A stretch of 64,000 nt of DNA from DLAJ01 sp023663615 (GTDB taxonomy: Bacteria; Bacillota; Clostridia; Lachnospirales; Lachnospiraceae), in the NCBI GenBank assembly GCA_023663615.1, contig JAMPHA010000002.1, forward strand, positions 1 to 64,000, given 5' to 3'. The notes below the pieces were generated by a model, which searched no databases, was not told where the DNA came from, and saw nothing but the letters and a program-made list of their open reading frames with translations. Below are positions 60,810 to 64,000 of this stretch, piece by piece. Within the stretch, counting starts at the first letter, position 1. Each line of letters begins with the position of its first letter. The position numbers and the translations under genes were made by a program.

Positions 60810-61022
60810 ACCGCGGCTTGTCTCTGCGGCTCTATCCGCTTTCGGTCATGCCGCCTCACTCAGCCTCATACGGCTTCCTGTCAGCTTCCTTCCCGCGGCT
60901 CTATCCGCTTTCGATCCTGCTTACTGTCGCTCGGCTTCCCGTCCTGCCGCATCCTGCCGCTCCGCACAGCTTCTCTTCCATGCCGCCGTCAGCGCCGCAT
61001 ATGCATCCGCTACCTGCCTTCC
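60810..61022. other. Intergenic gap with 18-bp direct repeat
   Basis: GCGGCTCTATCCGCTTTC occurs twice (about 60,825 and 60,896), each with GCGG/CCGC pairing. No gene seen. Confidence 0.5.
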
Positions 61023-62327
61023 TCAGCCGCTCTTTCCCGCCTGCTTCTTTTCCCCGCCGACCACGGTGACGACCGATTCCATGTCGTAAAAGCCGACGGT
61101 ATTTTTATCCGAAACGACCGTGACGTTCAACACATCATACAGCCTGTGATACACCTGAAAATCATCTTTCTCATATCCCGTCAGTCCGAGAGAAAGCAGA
61201 TACTCGCCGCCCTGCAGCGACATTTTCTGCGTGAACACAATCTCCTTCGTCTCCCCCGCCCTGACCGGTTCCAAGAACGCCTTTTCAAACATCGTATTCG
61301 TCCCCGTGATCTCCGTTCCCTTGATATTCTTAAACGAAAATGCGAAGATCGGCGCCGGTAAGTCCTCATAAAAATCCGCCCGCATGTGAATGTGGAACTC
61401 CGTTCCCTTAATAACCGCCGTCGCCCTCTTTCCCATGTCGTCCGTGATATAAAACTCCGTGATCTGCGCCTGCTTCGTGCCATACTCCAAGAGTTCCGGA
61501 TTTTCCCCCGCGGACACAGACTCCTCCGCCTTCTCCTCATTCATCTCATACTGCCCGACAAGCACCCGTTTGTAATCGTCGATCATCTGTCTGGGCGTGC
61601 CCTCTCCGAGCTTGACGCCTTTGTCGATCAGCACGACGCGGTCGCAGTACTTGGCGATACTGCTCAGATCATGGCTGACAAAAAGAATCGTCTTTCCCAT
61701 TTTCTTAAATTCTTCGAATTTATGATAACATTTCGATTGAAAAAACACATCGCCGACCGAAAGCGCCTCATCCACAATGAGAATCTCCGGGTCGATATTG
61801 ATCGCCACGGCAAACGCGAGACGGACAAACATGCCGGAGGAATAGGTCTTGACGGGCTGATTCACAAAATCGCCGATGTCGGCAAATTCCAAAATTCCCG
61901 GCATACGCTCCTCGATTTCCGCGTTGGAAAATCCCATCATGGTGCCGTTCAAGTAGATATTCTCAATACCGGTATATTCCATATTAAATCCCGCGCCAAG
62001 CTCTAAAAGCGCCGAGATGCGCCCGTTGACCGTCACGCTCCCGCCGCTCGGATTGAGCACGCCCGTGATGATCTTTAACAGCGTCGATTTCCCGGAGCCG
62101 TTCGTCCCGATGATGCCGACCGTCTCCCCTTGATAAATTTTCATATCCACGCCGTTTAAGGCGAAATGCTCGCGGTGCAGCTTTTTCCTCGTCAGCCCCA
62201 GCGCCTCTTTCATGCGGTCACGGTTCCGGTCATACAATTTATAGATTTTGGTGACATGCTCCACCGATACCGCAACTTCCCGCTCCGGCCTGATCGGTTG
62301 ATTCTTCAAGTCCACAACATTTCCCAT
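61023..62327 (-). CDS. wzt: ABC transporter ATPase, Wzt type with carbohydrate-binding domain
   Basis: 434 residues. Walker A GTNGSGKST, signature TYSSGMFVRLAFA, Walker B EILIVDEALSVGD. Residues about 265-425 form a C-terminal beta domain (ITEFYITDDMGKRATAVIKG, YLLSLGLTGYEKDDFQVYHR) like the Wzt domain that binds capped glycan ends. With Wzm it exports the finished lipid-linked polymer. The presence of this domain supports a capped substrate. Confidence 0.92.
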   Translation of the reverse strand: MGNVVDLKNQPIRPEREVAVSVEHVTKIYKLYDRNRDRMKEALGLTRKKLHREHFALNGVDMKIYQGETVGIIGTNGSGKSTLLKIITGVLNPSGGSVTVNGRISALLELGAGFNMEYTGIENIYLNGTMMGFSNAEIEERMPGILEFADIGDFVNQPVKTYSSGMFVRLAFAVAINIDPEILIVDEALSVGDVFFQSKCYHKFEEFKKMGKTILFVSHDLSSIAKYCDRVVLIDKGVKLGEGTPRQMIDDYKRVLVGQYEMNEEKAEESVSAGENPELLEYGTKQAQITEFYITDDMGKRATAVIKGTEFHIHMRADFYEDLPAPIFAFSFKNIKGTEITGTNTMFEKAFLEPVRAGETKEIVFTQKMSLQGGEYLLSLGLTGYEKDDFQVYHRLYDVLNVTVVSDKNTVGFYDMESVVTVVGGEKKQAGKSG

Positions 62328-62342
62328 GCTTCCTGTCCCTTT

Positions 62343-62479
62343 CCAATGTGAGAAGATCCGCCTCTACAGATTGCATCTGCACAACCGCCTCTCCCCAATG
62401 TGAGCAGATCCGCTTTGCGGATCGTAGAACTTCTTAGCGAAACACCCTCTGGTGTGAGCTTAGAAGTTCTTCTCACATT
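62343..62479 (-). other. Structured leader between wzm and wzt
   Basis: AATGTGAG (62397-62404) pairs with CTCACATT (62472-62479), enclosing GATCCGC/GCGGATC and AACTTCTTAGC/GCTTAGAAGTT with inner ACACC/GGTGT, which would form a branched fold. CCAATGTGAG-A/C-AGATCCGC is repeated at 62,343 and 62,395. It starts at the wzm stop codon. Confidence 0.6.
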
Positions 62480-63465
62480 ACATCCGCAAAATGCACTTTC
62501 AGCCGCTTAAAGATCAGCGCGCCAAGCGCAAAGAGCAGAATCACCACGATCCAAAAATACATGGTGGAGTAAAAGTCCTCCCAAAACCATGTTTTTTCAA
62601 ACAGCGCGCTCCGATAACCGTTGACGATATAAAAAACCGGATTCAGCTTAAAAACGACCTGCCATTTCGGCGGCAGCATCGTGATATTCCATAAGATCGG
62701 CGTCGCCCACATGCCGATCTGCATAAAAATACCAATGATCTGGTTTAAGTCCCGGAAAAACACGACGACCGCGCAGGTCGCATAGCACATCGCCAACACA
62801 AGAATGAACATACAAAAGCTGAAATAAATAAGCTGCAGCATATAAACGCTCGGCATATTTCCGTAACAAAAATACAGCACCAGCATGACGCAGGCAAAAA
62901 ACAGATGCATAAAAGTCGCGGCAAACACCTTGATGATCGGAAGGATACTGATCTTAAACACGACCTTTTTTACCAGATAATGATACTCCAAAAGCGCGTT
63001 CGTACCGTTCGAAAGCGCCTCGGAAAAGTACATCCACGGCACAAGACCTGCCGTCAGCCACAACACATAGGGAATCTCTGTGTCCCCTATGGACTGTCTC
63101 GACTGCATGATCGTACCGAATACGAACCAGTACAACAGCACCGTAACGACCGGCTGTACGAGCGCCCACACCATGCCGAGATAGGAACCCGCATAGCGCG
63201 TCTTAAAATCGTTTTTTGACAATTTCCAGATCAGCCGTCTGTTCTGCCACAATTCCGCAGGCAGCACCATCAGCTTATCATAAAAAGTGATAAAAAGAAA
63301 TACGCCAAATATAACGATTCCCGTCGCGATGATCTTTTTGATCAGCTCATGCTCCGGATCAGCAAACTGATTCTGATGACTCCACAAAATCGCGAGAAAA
63401 ACCATCCCGATCAATGTGATCAGCAAAATGCCCGCTTTTTTGGAGATGATGGGCTTTGTTCTCAT
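62473..63465 (-). CDS. wzm: ABC-2 type polysaccharide exporter, Wzm type
   Basis: 330 residues. Residues about 85-330 are a normal six-helix ABC-2 permease (LIWKLSKNDFKTRYAGSYLG, MVWALVQPVVTVLLYWFVFG, GMWATPILWNITMLPPKWQV). The first 70 residues add two extra helices (ILLITLIGMVFLAILW, ATGIVIFGVFLFITFY) not usual in Wzm. Forms the membrane channel with Wzt. Confidence 0.9.
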   Translation of the reverse strand: MRTKPIISKKAGILLITLIGMVFLAILWSHQNQFADPEHELIKKIIATGIVIFGVFLFITFYDKLMVLPAELWQNRRLIWKLSKNDFKTRYAGSYLGMVWALVQPVVTVLLYWFVFGTIMQSRQSIGDTEIPYVLWLTAGLVPWMYFSEALSNGTNALLEYHYLVKKVVFKISILPIIKVFAATFMHLFFACVMLVLYFCYGNMPSVYMLQLIYFSFCMFILVLAMCYATCAVVVFFRDLNQIIGIFMQIGMWATPILWNITMLPPKWQVVFKLNPVFYIVNGYRSALFEKTWFWEDFYSTMYFWIVVILLFALGALIFKRLKVHFADVM

Positions 63466-63489
63466 ATCGTAACCCGCCTTTTCTTTCCT

Positions 63490-64000
63490 TTATCCGAGAT
63501 ACTTCTGTGTGTATTCTTTGATGCCGCCCCACTTTGTATCCTTTTCGGACCGGATCAGCTCCATGTCCTCCGGGATCGGCCATGCCACGCCGATGTCAGG
63601 ATCATTGTAACGGATGCCTCCCTCGTCGTTGGGGTGATAGAAATCAGAACATTTATAACAGAACTCCGCGTATTCGGACAACACTAAAAAACCATGCGCA
63701 AATCCCTTCGGGACAAAAAATTGTTTTTTATTCTCCTCGGAGAGCAGAACGCCGTGCCATTTTCCGTAAGTCCGGCTGCCTTTCCGCAGATCCACCGCCA
63801 CGTCAAATACTTCTCCTCTGACCACGCGCACGAGTTTTGCCTGCGGATACTGAATCTGAAAATGCAGTCCGCGCAGAACGCCTTTCTTGGACGCCGACTG
63901 ATTATCCTGCACAAACACTTCCTCGATGCCCGCAGCTTTGAAGTCGTTATACTGGTAGGTCTCCATAAAATAGCCGCGCTCATCCCCCCTTACTTCGGGG
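63490..64000 (-). CDS. rfbC: dTDP-4-dehydrorhamnose 3,5-epimerase, 5' end cut by window
   Basis: The frame is open to the window edge; upstream codons read EVRGDERGYF before METYQYNDF, the normal start region of RfbC, so about 15-20 residues are missing. Core words VQDNQSASKKGVLRGLHFQI, LVRVVRGEVFDVAVDLRKGS, FVPKGFAHGFLVLSEYAEFC match the cupin epimerase, with the catalytic His in LHFQ and Tyr in YKCSDFY. It makes dTDP-L-rhamnose precursor, so the glycan of this locus probably contains rhamnose. Other rfb genes should lie just beyond base 64,000. Confidence 0.93.
   Translation of the reverse strand, partial: PEVRGDERGYFMETYQYNDFKAAGIEEVFVQDNQSASKKGVLRGLHFQIQYPQAKLVRVVRGEVFDVAVDLRKGSRTYGKWHGVLLSEENKKQFFVPKGFAHGFLVLSEYAEFCYKCSDFYHPNDEGGIRYNDPDIGVAWPIPEDMELIRSEKDTKWGGIKEYTQKYLG

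Noticed and set aside
1..64000. CRISPR arrays, tRNA or rRNA genes
   Set aside because: No regularly spaced repeats and no recognisable tRNA or rRNA sequence seen on either strand by eye.

Overview
ORGANISM. Codon use, Shine-Dalgarno strength, gene families and the element type point to a Clostridia genome, most likely Lachnospiraceae; this is inference from content, since no rRNA or tRNA lies in the window. Two parts are joined at about 32.47 kb: an integrative conjugative element (ICE) of the Tn1549/CTn type on the left (1 to about 32,467), and a more GC-rich chromosomal segment on the right (about 32,468 to 64,000). LEFT PART, ICE. Almost all conjugation genes are on the minus strand, so the transfer operon runs from about 32.3 kb down to 4.0 kb. 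In transcription order: ParA and a DUF3102 protein, a small membrane protein, a RepA_N/DUF6017-like initiator, PcfB-like protein, VirD4 coupling ATPase, a tandem-domain protein, Maff2-like pore peptide, VirB6-like membrane protein, a PrgI-VirB4 fusion, a CD1108-like M23 hydrolase, DUF4315 and DUF4366-type proteins, two Ig-like surface proteins, a large pentapeptide-repeat protein, an ArdC-like antirestriction protein, topoisomerase III, then MobC, an unknown protein, a VapD-like RNase and a MOBP relaxase. A gene-free, hairpin-dense stretch (3.59-3.86 kb) is the best oriT candidate. An accessory module (0.5-3.1 kb) carries two HTH regulators, two duplicated lipoproteins and a DUF2726 nuclease with a zinc ribbon. 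The integrase is not in the window and should lie left of base 1. WHAT IS UNUSUAL IN THE ICE. An 18-bp palindrome, TTATGCGACGTCGCATAA (or a close variant), sits in six separate gaps of the transfer operon. The ArdC-like and pentapeptide proteins end in a nearly identical 33-residue tail, a candidate signal for translocation with the DNA. Two type I toxin-antitoxin loci, each made of a tiny membrane peptide, a convergent antisense RNA and facing or shared terminators, are visible at 3.24-3.55 kb and 23.5-23.9 kb. JUNCTION. The ICE appears to have entered a NodB-type polysaccharide deacetylase gene: its C-terminal third survives at 32,468-32,710 with its own terminator. RIGHT PART, CHROMOSOME. 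A MATE exporter and a carbamate kinase are on the plus strand. On the minus strand lie a Csp-like S8 protease, a ClpX with a long insert, a secreted nucleoside hydrolase, an HtrA protease, GlmS, and from 44.7 kb to the end a cell-surface polysaccharide locus: five GT2 family proteins, a LytR-CpsA-Psr ligase, an initiating phosphoglycosyltransferase, phosphoglucomutase, a WbdD-like methyltransferase-kinase, the Wzt/Wzm ABC exporter and a truncated RfbC. A PIN-domain toxin pair interrupts the locus at 53.2-53.8 kb. Together these suggest an ABC-exported, probably rhamnose-containing glycan whose chain end is capped by the methyltransferase-kinase, recognised by the Wzt carbohydrate domain, and attached to the wall by the LCP enzyme.
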